From Macrococcoides equi (GTDB lineage Bacteria; Bacillota; Bacilli; Staphylococcales; Staphylococcaceae): a DNA stretch of 64,000 nucleotides. Below are positions 25,201 to 34,136 of this stretch, piece by piece; position 1 is the stretch's first letter; each line of letters opens with the position of its first letter. The notes under the pieces are model-generated. The model did no database searches. It was not told the origin of the DNA and saw only the letters and a program-made list of their open reading frames with translations. The position numbers and the translations under genes were made by a program. The DNA is taken from the NCBI RefSeq assembly GCF_047425865.1, contig NZ_CP179735.1. One strand, given 5' to 3'.

Positions 25201-26109
25201 TTGTTAAAAGAAAAAAATTTAAAATGGCTGTCTCTATTCACGACCATTCTCATGTTGTTTGTTCAGATAGGTGGTGCGCTTGTTACAAAAACAGGCTCAG
25301 CAGATGGTTGTGGTAAAAGCTGGCCACTTTGTCATGGTAAGTTTGTACCGACACATATTCCAAAAGAAACTTTAATTGAACTAGCACATAGAGGCGTTTC
25401 AGGTCTGGCTTTAATTTCTGTTACATGGCTTGTTGTTTTAAGCATTAAATATATAGGTTATAAAAGAGAAACAAAATTTCTTTGCAGCTTAAGTATAGGC
25501 TTCATCTTTGCACAAGCATTGATTGGTGCTGCAGCAGTAATGTGGCAGCAAAATGGATTTGTATTAGCTCTTCACTTTGGTATTTCACTTATTAGCTTCA
25601 GCGCTGTGTTTTTGCTCACATTATTAATATTTGAAGTTGATCAGAAGTTTGATGCTACTAAACTGGTTATTCATTCTCATTTGAGAAGACACACCATTGC
25701 TTTAACAAGTTATATTTATATTGTTATATACAGTGGTGCTTTAGTAAGACACGAGAAAGCAAGTTTAGCTTGCTTAAGCTGGCCGCTCTGTAAACAAGGC
25801 CAAGTTGGATTACCTGAGACATTTTTCGAGTGGATTCAAATGAGCCATAGAACCTTGGCACTTATCTTGTTTATCTGGTTAAGTTATGTCGTTTTTCATG
25901 CCGTTACACGTTATAGTGAATACCGTGTCATTAAATATGGATATATGATCGCGTTCCTGTTAATATGTCTGCAAGTAACGACAGGTGCTCTATCAATATT
26001 TACGATGTTGAACTTATATGTTGCATTACTACATGCGTTATTTATTACATTGCTGTTTGGCTTATTATGTTATTTCATTCTATTAATATCACGCGCAACA
26101 CAAAAATGA
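25201..26109 (+). CDS. ctaA: Haem A synthase
   Basis: 302-residue membrane protein with eight helices that oxidises haem O to haem A. Haem-ligand histidines H63 (LAHRG), H125, H216 (MSHRT) and H278 are in the expected helices, and the two extracellular Cys pairs C37/C44 and C191/C197 (GCGKSWPLC, ACLSWPLC) are present. The start is a TTG preceded by AGAGGTGAAGG. Its stop codon lies in the left flank of the long terminator palindrome into which the IS1182 elements inserted. Confidence 0.95.
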   Translation: MLKEKNLKWLSLFTTILMLFVQIGGALVTKTGSADGCGKSWPLCHGKFVPTHIPKETLIELAHRGVSGLALISVTWLVVLSIKYIGYKRETKFLCSLSIGFIFAQALIGAAAVMWQQNGFVLALHFGISLISFSAVFLLTLLIFEVDQKFDATKLVIHSHLRRHTIALTSYIYIVIYSGALVRHEKASLACLSWPLCKQGQVGLPETFFEWIQMSHRTLALILFIWLSYVVFHAVTRYSEYRVIKYGYMIAFLLICLQVTTGALSIFTMLNLYVALLHALFITLLFGLLCYFILLISRATQK

Positions 26110-26132
26110 CCTGCTTAACAAGCAGGTCATTT
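26104..26132. repeat. 29-bp palindromic terminator unit, copy 1
   Basis: Arms AAATGACCTGCTT and complement with an AAC loop; an exact 29-bp unit found three times (also 27670-27698 and 29232-29260), each time abutting an IS1182 end. Joining the outer flanks gives a 19-bp-arm palindrome, ACACAAAAATGACCTGCTT and complement, the original ctaA/pycA bidirectional terminator. Confidence 0.93.
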
Positions 26133-26133
26133 C

Positions 26134-26182
26134 AGACTGTAGACAAATTCTCCTTCGGAGATGAAGTCTACAGTCTTTTTTT
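26134..26182 (+). terminator. Inward-blocking terminator in the IS1182 left end (copy 1)
   Basis: An 11-bp stem AGACTGTAGAC (26134-26144) / GTCTACAGTCT (26166-26176), with a small inner CTCC/GGAG stem, followed by seven T. It would stop transcription entering the element from ctaA. The same structure is in copy 2 from 27700. Confidence 0.8.
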
Positions 26183-26220
26183 GATATAATTTAAGTATAT
26201 TGTTAAATGGGGGTGTTTAT

Positions 26221-27576
26221 ATGATAAAGAAAAGTAAATCTGAGGATATTAATATCATTAGAACTCAATTTGAGATGTATTCATTAGAAGACCTTGTACC
26301 AGAAAATCATCTTCTGAGAAAAGTTGATAAAGTATTTGATTTATCATTTGTATACGACTTAGTAGAAGAAAAGTATTCAACAGATAACGGCCGTCCTAGT
26401 ATTGATCCTGTGATATTGATAAAAATAGTTTTAATACAACATCTTTTTGGTATAAAATCTATGCGTCAAACAATAAAAGAGATTGAAACAAATTTTGCCT
26501 ACAAATGGTATCTTGGATTAGGCGTCAATGATAAAGTACCTCATTTTTCTACCTTCGGTAAGAACTATTCTAGACGATTTTATGATAATCAGATTTTCGA
26601 AGAAATCTTTTCTCGTATACTCAAAATCGCTATAGATCATAACTTCGTTGATAACACTTCACTATTTATTGATTCAACGCATATTAAGGCAAATGCCAAT
26701 AAAAAGAAATTTATTAAACAAGAGATACAGAAGACTTCTAAACTTTATGAACAAGAGCTTATTGAAGATATCAATTCTATAAGAGAATCTGAAGGAAAAA
26801 GCCTCTAGCTTCAAGAAAGGAGGAGAATCTTAAAGTAATAAAAATAAGTAATAATGATCCGGATGCTGGTTACTATGTTAAAAGTGAAAGAGAGAAAAAC
26901 AATTTGCTTATAGTGCACATACATGCTGTGATAAGTATGGTTATATCGTCGATTTTCATTTAACTCCTGGTAATATTCATGATAGTACACAGTTAGTGCC
27001 TATGGTTGACAGGCTTGAAAGTAAAAAATTACTACCGAGATATGTTGCTGTGGATTCTGGATATAAAACACCTCATAATGCAAAGTATTTATTAGATAAA
27101 GAAATACTACCCGCTTTATGCCGTATAAGCGACCAATTGGTCCGAAGGACTTAATGAATAAAAACGAATTTATATATGACGAGTACTATGATTGCTATAT
27201 TTGCCCTAATAATCAAATGTTGAAATATCAGAGGACAGACAGCGATGGTTACCGTTTATATATTTCTAATCCAAGTAAATGTATGGATTGTCCTTTACTT
27301 AATAAATGTACTAAGAGTAAAGAACAGAAAAAAATCGTCACAAGACATATATGGCAAAAATATCTTGATATTGTTGATGACTTGAGATTTATTGATACTA
27401 TAAAAGCTGTATATAAGTTACGTAGTCAAACAATAGAAAGACGTTTTGCTGATGCTAAAGAGCAGCATGGTTTACGTTGGACTAAGTACAAAGGAATTAA
27501 TAAAGTCACCATGGAGACCACGCTTATTTTCGCATGCATGAATTTAAAGAAATTAGCAAATTATCTAGCAGGATAG
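26221..27576 (+). pseudogene. IS1182-family transposase, frameshifted copy
   Basis: Compared with copy 2, a missing A at 26796-26800 shifts the frame and stops it at 26808 (after about 195 codons, ...ESEGKSL). Two later +2 insertions restore the original frame, so the last 150 codons (27118-27576) are open again. The start at 26221 follows GGGGGTG. Not expected to give active transposase unless these indels are sequencing errors. Confidence 0.88.
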
Positions 27577-27669
27577 TCTAGATATTTTGCTAATTTCTTT
27601 AAAATAACAATCTTTTTCGAAGAAAAAAGACAAACTCACAATTCCAAAAGTGAGTTTGTCTTCAATCTG

Positions 27670-27698
27670 AAATGACCTGCTTAACAAGCAGGTCATTT
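27670..27698. repeat. 29-bp palindromic terminator unit, copy 2 (between the IS copies)
   Basis: Exact repeat of 26104-26132, shared as the right boundary of IS copy 1 and left boundary of IS copy 2. Its presence between the elements shows that the second insertion used one of the duplicated palindromes as target. Confidence 0.93.
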
Positions 27699-27699
27699 C

Positions 27700-27747
27700 A
27701 GACTGTAGACAAATTCTCCTTCGGAGATGAAGTCTACAGTCTTTTTT
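27700..27747 (+). terminator. Inward-blocking terminator in the IS1182 left end (copy 2)
   Basis: Same 11-bp stem as copy 1 (AGACTGTAGAC and complement), followed by six T at 27742-27747. Confidence 0.78.
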
Positions 27748-27785
27748 GATATAATTTAAGTATATTGTTAAATGGGGGTGTTTAT

Positions 27786-29138
27786 ATGATAAAGAAAAGT
27801 AAATCTGAGGATATTAATATCATTAGAACTCAATTTGAGATGTATTCATTAGAAGACCTTGTACCAGAAAATCATCTTCTGAGAAAAGTTGATAAAGTAT
27901 TTGATTTATCATTTGTATACGACTTAGTAGAAGAAAAGTATTCAACAGATAACGGCCGTCCTAGTATTGATCCTGTGATATTGATAAAAATAGTTTTAAT
28001 ACAACATCTTTTTGGTATAAAATCTATGCGTCAAACAATAAAAGAGATTGAAACAAATTTTGCCTACAAATGGTATCTTGGATTAGGCGTCAATGATAAA
28101 GTACCTCATTTTTCTACCTTCGGTAAGAACTATTCTAGACGATTTTATGATAATCAGATTTTCGAAGAAATCTTTTCTCGTATACTCAAAATCGCTATAG
28201 ATCATAACTTCGTTGATAACACTTCACTATTTATTGATTCAACGCATATTAAGGCAAATGCCAATAAAAAGAAATTTATTAAACAAGAGATACAGAAGAC
28301 TTCTAAACTTTATGAACAAGAGCTTATTGAAGATATCAATTCTATAAGAGAATCTGAAGGAAAAAAGCCTCTAGCTTCAAGAAAGGAGGAGAATCTTAAA
28401 GTAATAAAAATAAGTAATAATGATCCGGATGCTGGTTACTATGTTAAAAGTGAAAGAGAAAAACAATTTGCTTATAGTGCACATACATGCTGTGATAAGT
28501 ATGGTTATATCGTCGATTTTCATTTAACTCCTGGTAATATTCATGATAGTACACAGTTAGTGCCTATGGTTGACAGGCTTGAAAGTAAAAAATTACTACC
28601 GAGATATGTTGCTGTGGATTCTGGATATAAAACACCTCATAATGCAAAGTATTTATTAGATAAAGAAATACTACCCGCTATGCCGTATAAGCGACCAATT
28701 GGTCCGAAGGACTTAATGAATAAAAACGAATTTATATATGACGAGTGCTATGATTGCTATATTTGCCCTAATAATCAAATGTTGAAATATCAGAGGACAG
28801 ACAGCGATGGTTACCGTTTATATATTTCTAATCCAAGTAAATGTATGGATTGTCCTTTACTTAATAAATGTACTAAGAGTAAAGAACAGAAAAAAATCGT
28901 CACAAGACATATATGGCAAAAATATCTTGATATTGTTGATGACTTGAGATTTATTGATACTATAAAAGCTGTATATAAGTTACGTAGTCAAACAATAGAA
29001 AGACGTTTTGCTGATGCTAAAGAGCAGCATGGTTTACGTTGGACTAAGTACAAAGGAATTAATAAAGTCACCATGGAGACCACGCTTATTTTCGCATGCA
29101 TGAATTTAAAGAAATTAGCAAATTATCTAGCAGGATAG
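27786..29138 (+). CDS. IS1182-family transposase, full length
   Basis: 450 residues starting MIKKSKSEDINIIRTQ after GGGGGTG. N-terminal DUF772-type domain (about 15-95; GRPSIDPVILIKIVLIQHLFGI), DDE catalytic segments FIDSTHIKANANKKK and YVAVDSGYKTPHNAKYLLD and a C-terminal IERRFADAKEQHGLRW, with a Cys cluster (CYDCYICP, CMDCPLLNKC). One residue is a Cys (codon at 28746-28748) where copy 1 has Tyr. The in-frame TTG at 27765 lacks a ribosome site and is not the start. Confidence 0.92.
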   Translation: MIKKSKSEDINIIRTQFEMYSLEDLVPENHLLRKVDKVFDLSFVYDLVEEKYSTDNGRPSIDPVILIKIVLIQHLFGIKSMRQTIKEIETNFAYKWYLGLGVNDKVPHFSTFGKNYSRRFYDNQIFEEIFSRILKIAIDHNFVDNTSLFIDSTHIKANANKKKFIKQEIQKTSKLYEQELIEDINSIRESEGKKPLASRKEENLKVIKISNNDPDAGYYVKSEREKQFAYSAHTCCDKYGYIVDFHLTPGNIHDSTQLVPMVDRLESKKLLPRYVAVDSGYKTPHNAKYLLDKEILPAMPYKRPIGPKDLMNKNEFIYDECYDCYICPNNQMLKYQRTDSDGYRLYISNPSKCMDCPLLNKCTKSKEQKKIVTRHIWQKYLDIVDDLRFIDTIKAVYKLRSQTIERRFADAKEQHGLRWTKYKGINKVTMETTLIFACMNLKKLANYLAG

Positions 29139-29162
29139 TCTAGATATTTTGCTAATTTCTTT
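29108..29162 (+). terminator. Transposase 3' palindrome overlapping the stop codon
   Basis: Long arms AAAGAAATTAGCAAAT... (29108-29130) and ...ATTTTGCTAATTTCTTT (29140-29162) enclose the TAG at 29136-29138. Probably terminates the transposase transcript; the same structure is in copy 1. Confidence 0.6.
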
Positions 29163-29188
29163 AAAATAACAATCTTTTTCGAAGAAAA

Positions 29189-29224
29189 AAGACAAACTCA
29201 CAATTCCAAAAGTGAGTTTGTCTT
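29189..29224 (-). terminator. Inward-blocking terminator in the IS1182 right end
   Basis: 13-bp stem (AAGACAAACTCAC and complement, arms 29189-29201 and 29212-29224) followed on the minus strand by TTTTTTCTTC. It would stop transcripts entering from the pycA side. Confidence 0.75.
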
Positions 29225-29231
29225 CAATCTG

Positions 29232-29260
29232 AAATGACCTGCTTAACAAGCAGGTCATTT
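29232..29260. repeat. 29-bp palindromic terminator unit, copy 3
   Basis: Exact repeat of the unit at 26104 and 27670, continuing into TTTTGTGT on the right; with that flank it still forms a usable terminator for pycA, whose stop is 14 bases away. Confidence 0.93.
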
Positions 29261-29273
29261 TTGTGTCTATTGG

Positions 29274-32200
29274 TTATGATTTTGATTCAGATATTTCTAT
29301 TAATAAATCTGTTGTTTGTATACTATCCCCCGATTTGACATAGACTTTATTAATCGTACCGTCAAACGGAGCTTGTATCGTAGTTTCCATCTTCATTGCT
29401 TCAGTTATGAGTAGTGCCTGCCCCTTCACAACATTCTCGCCTTCTTGAACTTTGACATCTCCGACTGTACCAGGCATTTGAGCACCGATATGATTTTTAT
29501 TTTTAGGATCCGCTTTTGGTATAGTAGTTGTTGTAGGTTCAACGTTCGTATCTTTCACATATACCTTTCTACTCATACCATTAAAATCAAAATAAACCCA
29601 TCTATAACCATCATCATGGACGTGACCAACACTAATGAGTTTAACAATGAGTGTCTTCCCTTCATCGATAGCAATCTCAACTTTTTCATTTTTACGCATA
29701 CCATAGAAAAAAGTTGGTGTGTCTAATAATGACACATTAGCGAATAACTCATTTGTTGTGATGTACTGTTCATACACTTTCGGATAAAGTGCATAACTAA
29801 TGACATCCTGCTCTGTTACAGGTTTGATTTGTTTAACTTCTAATTCTTTACGCAGTACATCAAAATCAACAGGTGACAGTAATTCTCCTGGACGTACATC
29901 TATGCTCTTTATGTCTTTTAAAACGACATTTTTGAGTTTCTCAGGAAATCCATTCGCAGGTTGTCCGATTTCACCTTTAAAGAAAGATACTACTGACTCG
30001 GGAAAATCTAATGTTGCTCCGCGTTCAATAACTGTCGTTTCATCTAAATCATTTTGTACCATATATAAAGCCATATCACCGACGACTTTTGATGAAGGCG
30101 TTACTTTTACAATATCACCAAACATTAGATTCACACGTCTATACATATCCTTAACTTCATTAAAGCGTTCTCCTAAACCTAAACTTTTAGCTTGCATACC
30201 TAGATTTGAATATTGACCACCTGGCATTTCATGTTTATAAATTTCAGTATTTGGAGATTTAATATCACTTTCAAAATCTTTATAATAGTGACGAACACCT
30301 TGCCAGTAATTTGATAGTTTTTCCATCCCATCTATATCTGCTTTTAATTTACGTTTCTTTCCGCTAATCGCATAAAATAATGAGTTCGAACTCGGTTGAC
30401 TTGTTAAACCACTCATCGCACCAAGCGCAGTGTCCACAATATCCACACCAGCATCAATTGCTCTCGCATAAGTCATTACACCATTTCCACTCGTATCATG
30501 CGTATGAAGATGGATTGGCATATTAACAGTTGCTTTCAGTTCACCTATTAATTCATAAGCCGCTTCAGGTTTAAGTAACCCAGCCATATCTTTAATCGCA
30601 AGGATATGGAATCCTTCTCGTTCCATAGATTTCGCCATATCTTTATAATAGTCTAATGTATAAACATTTGAACGTTCAGGATTTAATATATCACCAGTAT
30701 AACAAATTGCTCCCTCTGATATTTTTCCTGCTTTTTGTACTGCTTCATTGGCAACCTTCATTTGATCTAACCAGTTGAGAGAATCGAAAATTCTAAATAC
30801 ATCAATACCTGCTTTTGCACTTTCTTCAACAAATTTAACAATCACATTGTCAGGATAATTTTTATATCCGACCGCATTCGAAGCACGCAATAACATCTGG
30901 AATAAAACGTTAGGGATAGCTTTACGCAAACGTTCAAGTCTCTCCCACGGATCTTCTTTCAAAAAGTTATATGCAACATCGAATGTTGCTCCCCCCCACA
31001 TTTCAAGTGAAAAACAATCTTTAAAATAATGACTTGTCATTGGAGCAACTTCTACGATATCTTTTGTCCTAACTCGCGTTGCAAGGAGTGATTGATGCGC
31101 ATCTCTAAAAGTTGTATCTGTCATCAATACTTCATTTTGCTCTAAAAGCCATCGCTTAACATATGCTGAACCATACTTGTCTAATAATTGTTTCGTTCCA
31201 GGTTGAGTGTTCGACTCTATTCTTTCTATCGAGAGTGGCTCAAAATTTGGTTTTTCTTTCTTTTCAATACCTGGAAAACCATTCACTGTTACGTTTGCAA
31301 TATATTCTAATGTTTTTGTACCACGGTCACGAGGCGCTTTGATATCGAATAATTCAGGAGTTTGATCAATAAAATTTGTCGTATAATTACCGCTAATAAA
31401 TTCAGGATGTTTTACAACATTCATAAGGAACTGGATATTCGTCTTTATACCGCGAATTCGCATTTCACGAAGTGAACGTATCATTTTTTCTTCAGCTTGC
31501 TTAAAGTTTATAGCTTGCGTTGAAATCTTAACCAGCAGTGAATCATAGTAAGGAGAAATTTCAGCTCCCTGGAAGCCATCACCTGCATCAAGTCTAACAC
31601 CAAACCCTCCAGTCGAACGATAAGCCATAATAGTACCTGTATCCGGCATAAAATCATTTAATGGATCTTCTGTAGTGACACGGCATTGGATAGCGTAACC
31701 TAATGTAATGATGTCCTCTTGACGTGGCATATCAATCAACGCACCATGCATATTTTCTCCGTCGGCAATTAAAATTTGAGTTTTTACGATATCTACACCG
31801 GTTACCATTTCTGTAATGGTATGCTCTACCTGAACACGGGGATTGACTTCAATAAAATAAAACTCATTATCACTGACTAAAAATTCAACTGTTCCAGCAT
31901 TAATATAATCAATTTTTTTCATTAATTTAACTGCTGCATCACAAATACGTGTTCTTAATTGTTCAGATAATCCTACTGAAGGTGCAACTTCGACAACTTT
32001 TTGATGACGACGTTGTACCGAACAATCACGTTCAAAAAGATGAACTATATTACCATGCGTATCTCCTAATATTTGAACCTCAATATGTTTTGGATTTGAG
32101 ATAAACTTTTCAACATAAACTTCAGAATTACCAAATGATTTTAAGGCTTCTGACTGTGCGCGATGATATGCATCTTCTAATTCACTCTCTTGTTTAACAA

Positions 32201-32717
32201 TTCGCATTCCTTTACCGCCACCACCAGAAATAGCTTTGATAATAATCGGAAACCCATATTGCTCAGTAAATTGTTTTAAATCTTCAAAACCTTTAATCGC
32301 ATCTTTTGTACCTGGTATCACTGGTAAGTCGGCTAACTGTGCAGTAGCACGTGCTTTAACTTTGTCTCCAAACATATCAAGATGTTTAATTTCAGGTCCG
32401 ATAAATATAATGCCTTCTTCAGCACAGCGCTGCGCAAAAGTCATATTTTCACTCAAAAACCCATAGCCTGGATGAATTGCATTTGCTCCACATTTTTTGG
32501 CAATCTCAATAATTCGTTCAATATGAAGATAACTTTCAGTCGGACCAATATCTTCTCCTATAAGATATGATTCATCTGCTTTATATCTATGTAGAGATCC
32601 TTTATCTTCATTTGAATAGATAGCAACAGTTGGAATATCAAGTTCTGTCGCTGCACGACAAATCCTTATCGCAATTTCACCACGATTTGCTACTAATAAC
32701 TTTTTGATATGATTCAT
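29274..32717 (-). CDS. pycA: Pyruvate carboxylase
   Basis: Biotin enzyme making oxaloacetate from pyruvate and bicarbonate (anaplerosis). 1147 residues: ATP-grasp biotin carboxylase domain (about 1-450; GGGGKGMR loop), carboxyltransferase TIM barrel (about 530-800; DTTFRDAHQSLLATR, GGATFDVAYNFL), and a biotin carrier domain with biotinyl Lys about 1109 (EAMKME). The start at 32717 (MNHIKKLLVANRGEIA) follows AGGGAGG; the open frame upstream to 32765 covers a possible -10 (TATAAT at 32755-32760). Next to ftsW and ctaA as in staphylococci. Confidence 0.97.
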   Translation of the reverse strand: MNHIKKLLVANRGEIAIRICRAATELDIPTVAIYSNEDKGSLHRYKADESYLIGEDIGPTESYLHIERIIEIAKKCGANAIHPGYGFLSENMTFAQRCAEEGIIFIGPEIKHLDMFGDKVKARATAQLADLPVIPGTKDAIKGFEDLKQFTEQYGFPIIIKAISGGGGKGMRIVKQESELEDAYHRAQSEALKSFGNSEVYVEKFISNPKHIEVQILGDTHGNIVHLFERDCSVQRRHQKVVEVAPSVGLSEQLRTRICDAAVKLMKKIDYINAGTVEFLVSDNEFYFIEVNPRVQVEHTITEMVTGVDIVKTQILIADGENMHGALIDMPRQEDIITLGYAIQCRVTTEDPLNDFMPDTGTIMAYRSTGGFGVRLDAGDGFQGAEISPYYDSLLVKISTQAINFKQAEEKMIRSLREMRIRGIKTNIQFLMNVVKHPEFISGNYTTNFIDQTPELFDIKAPRDRGTKTLEYIANVTVNGFPGIEKKEKPNFEPLSIERIESNTQPGTKQLLDKYGSAYVKRWLLEQNEVLMTDTTFRDAHQSLLATRVRTKDIVEVAPMTSHYFKDCFSLEMWGGATFDVAYNFLKEDPWERLERLRKAIPNVLFQMLLRASNAVGYKNYPDNVIVKFVEESAKAGIDVFRIFDSLNWLDQMKVANEAVQKAGKISEGAICYTGDILNPERSNVYTLDYYKDMAKSMEREGFHILAIKDMAGLLKPEAAYELIGELKATVNMPIHLHTHDTSGNGVMTYARAIDAGVDIVDTALGAMSGLTSQPSSNSLFYAISGKKRKLKADIDGMEKLSNYWQGVRHYYKDFESDIKSPNTEIYKHEMPGGQYSNLGMQAKSLGLGERFNEVKDMYRRVNLMFGDIVKVTPSSKVVGDMALYMVQNDLDETTVIERGATLDFPESVVSFFKGEIGQPANGFPEKLKNVVLKDIKSIDVRPGELLSPVDFDVLRKELEVKQIKPVTEQDVISYALYPKVYEQYITTNELFANVSLLDTPTFFYGMRKNEKVEIAIDEGKTLIVKLISVGHVHDDGYRWVYFDFNGMSRKVYVKDTNVEPTTTTIPKADPKNKNHIGAQMPGTVGDVKVQEGENVVKGQALLITEAMKMETTIQAPFDGTINKVYVKSGDSIQTTDLLIEISESKS

Positions 32718-32843
32718 GAATAAACCTCCCTGATTTGTTAAAGCATTCACATACATTATATACAATATTTATTCAAAGACCTATTAATCTAATGATTGTA
32801 CATAAAATATTCATAAATATTATGTGCAATTTATTAATTAAAT

Positions 32844-32875
32844 CAAAAAAACGCATATCAAAAGATATACGTTTT
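32844..32875 (-). terminator. Intrinsic terminator after ftsW
   Basis: Stem AAAACGCATATC / GATATACGTTTT (one C-A mismatch) with an AAAA loop (arms 32848-32859 and 32864-32875), followed on the minus strand by further T residues. Confidence 0.75.
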
Positions 32876-32897
32876 AATTTAAAGATTTATAGTTTTG

Positions 32898-34085
32898 TTA
32901 TTCAAGCGATTTCTTTTTTACATCTTTGGCAGCCATTAATAGGAGTCCAACAGCAATTGATAAGCTGAGTAAACTTGAACCTCCATAACTTAAAAACGGT
33001 AAAGGAACTCCCGTTAAAGGTATGAGACCTGATATTCCTCCTAAATTGATAAATGCCTGAATACCGATATAACTGGCAACACCGACACAAATAAGTTTGT
33101 AGAATACTGTATCCGCAAGTGCTGCATACATGAAACCTTTATATACAATAAAGAAAAGTAATGTGATGATGACGAACACACCTACCAAACCAAGTTCCTC
33201 AGAAATAACTGCAAAGATAAAGTCAGTATGGGGTTCAGGAAGATACCCAAGCTTCATTACGCCATTTCCTAAACCTTTTCCAAATATGCCACCATTACCG
33301 ATTGCCATCAATGAATTAGATAAGTGGTATCCGGCTCCAGCTTCATCTTTAAAGGGATTAGCTAACACTTCAAAACGCTGTTGTTGATGGGTTGCAAGAA
33401 GTTTGCCGGTTATCAAAAACATACCGGTCATAATCAGTACAATTGCTCCGCTTACAAGCCCTATCATAATCATCATGGCACGGAATGCAATCCCTGAGTA
33501 TAGAAAGATACAACCGATTATCATCATGATAATCATCGTTGAACCAAAGTCATTTTGAATAATAACAAGGCCCGCACATACACCAACTAATATAAGTGGC
33601 GCAATAATATCCCAGCTCATCTTCTCGAGATTATCTTTTTTATCATAAATGTATGCCAGATAGATGATTACAACAATCTTTAAAAATTCAGAAGTTTGCA
33701 GCTGCATAAATCCTAATGGTAACCAACTTTTTGCTCCATTGACTTCAACTCCGAATAGACGTGTAAACAGTAATAAAACCATAATTGTAATAATTGAAAA
33801 TTGCTGTACTCTTTTATTCTTGATAATCTTGATAGACATAAAATAAGCCATAAAAAATACTATACCAAAACTGAGTATTATCGTGACTAATTGTCTAATA
33901 TAAAAGTAAGAAGCCGATTCTGGCCTTCCACCTGTTAATGTTCCCCTAGTAGCTGCAACCATGCTCGCACTATAGATCATGACGAGCCCAATTAGAACAA
34001 GCGCAACATAACTTAGTAGTAATGGGAAATCTACATACTTTGTATATTCTTTTATGTATGTTATAAAATTTCTTATATGTTTCAA
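32898..34085 (-). CDS. ftsW: Septal peptidoglycan polymerase FtsW
   Basis: SEDS-family glycosyltransferase that polymerises lipid II at the septum with its PBP partner (probably PbpA of this window). 395 residues, about ten helices, with the SEDS motifs YSASMVAA, QNDFGSTMII, FEVLANPFKDEAGAGYHLSNSL and the C-terminal TGVPLPFLSYGGSSLL. The start is a TTG preceded by CAGGAG. The ylaN-ftsW-pycA order is conserved in Firmicutes. Confidence 0.93.
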   Translation of the reverse strand: MKHIRNFITYIKEYTKYVDFPLLLSYVALVLIGLVMIYSASMVAATRGTLTGGRPESASYFYIRQLVTIILSFGIVFFMAYFMSIKIIKNKRVQQFSIITIMVLLLFTRLFGVEVNGAKSWLPLGFMQLQTSEFLKIVVIIYLAYIYDKKDNLEKMSWDIIAPLILVGVCAGLVIIQNDFGSTMIIMMIIGCIFLYSGIAFRAMMIMIGLVSGAIVLIMTGMFLITGKLLATHQQQRFEVLANPFKDEAGAGYHLSNSLMAIGNGGIFGKGLGNGVMKLGYLPEPHTDFIFAVISEELGLVGVFVIITLLFFIVYKGFMYAALADTVFYKLICVGVASYIGIQAFINLGGISGLIPLTGVPLPFLSYGGSSLLSLSIAVGLLLMAAKDVKKKSLE

Positions 34086-34110
34086 ATAAATCCGCTCCTG
34101 AAAATAAATT

Positions 34111-34136
34111 AAGTCTAAAGCAAACGCTCTAGACTT
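34111..34136 (-). terminator. Probable terminator after ylaN
   Basis: Stem AGTCTA-A-AGC / GCT-C-TAGACT with one mismatch and an AAAC loop (34112-34135), followed on the minus strand by TTAATTTATTTTC. Lies between ylaN and ftsW. Confidence 0.5.

Larger units (their letters stand above)
26133..27669 (+). mobile_element. IS1182-family insertion sequence, copy 1 (decayed transposase)
   Basis: 1537 bp between two 29-bp palindromes. Ends are imperfect inverted repeats of about 20 bp (left CAGACTGTAGACAAATTCTC, right complement CAGATTGAAGACAAACTCAC, 16 of 20 matching). Nearly identical to copy 2 but with four indels (T run at 26176-26182 one longer, A run at 26796-26800 one shorter, +2 near 26890, +2 near 27116) and at least one substitution. 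Confidence 0.93.
27699..29231 (+). mobile_element. IS1182-family insertion sequence, copy 2 (intact)
   Basis: 1533 bp with the same inverted repeats as copy 1 and in the same orientation, between palindrome units 2 and 3. It carries one complete transposase gene and inward-facing hairpins at both ends. Family assignment rests on the transposase, which resembles the staphylococcal IS1272/IS1182 group. Confidence 0.93.

Noticed and set aside
26200..26220. TTG start codons 21 bases upstream in both IS1182 transposases
   Set aside because: The ribosome site GGGGGTG lies between this TTG and the ATG, so the ATG (26221, 27786) is the start.
32736..32749. cre-like word TGTTAAAGCATTCA upstream of pycA
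   Set aside because: The central CG is missing and two conserved positions differ, so it is a poor CcpA site.
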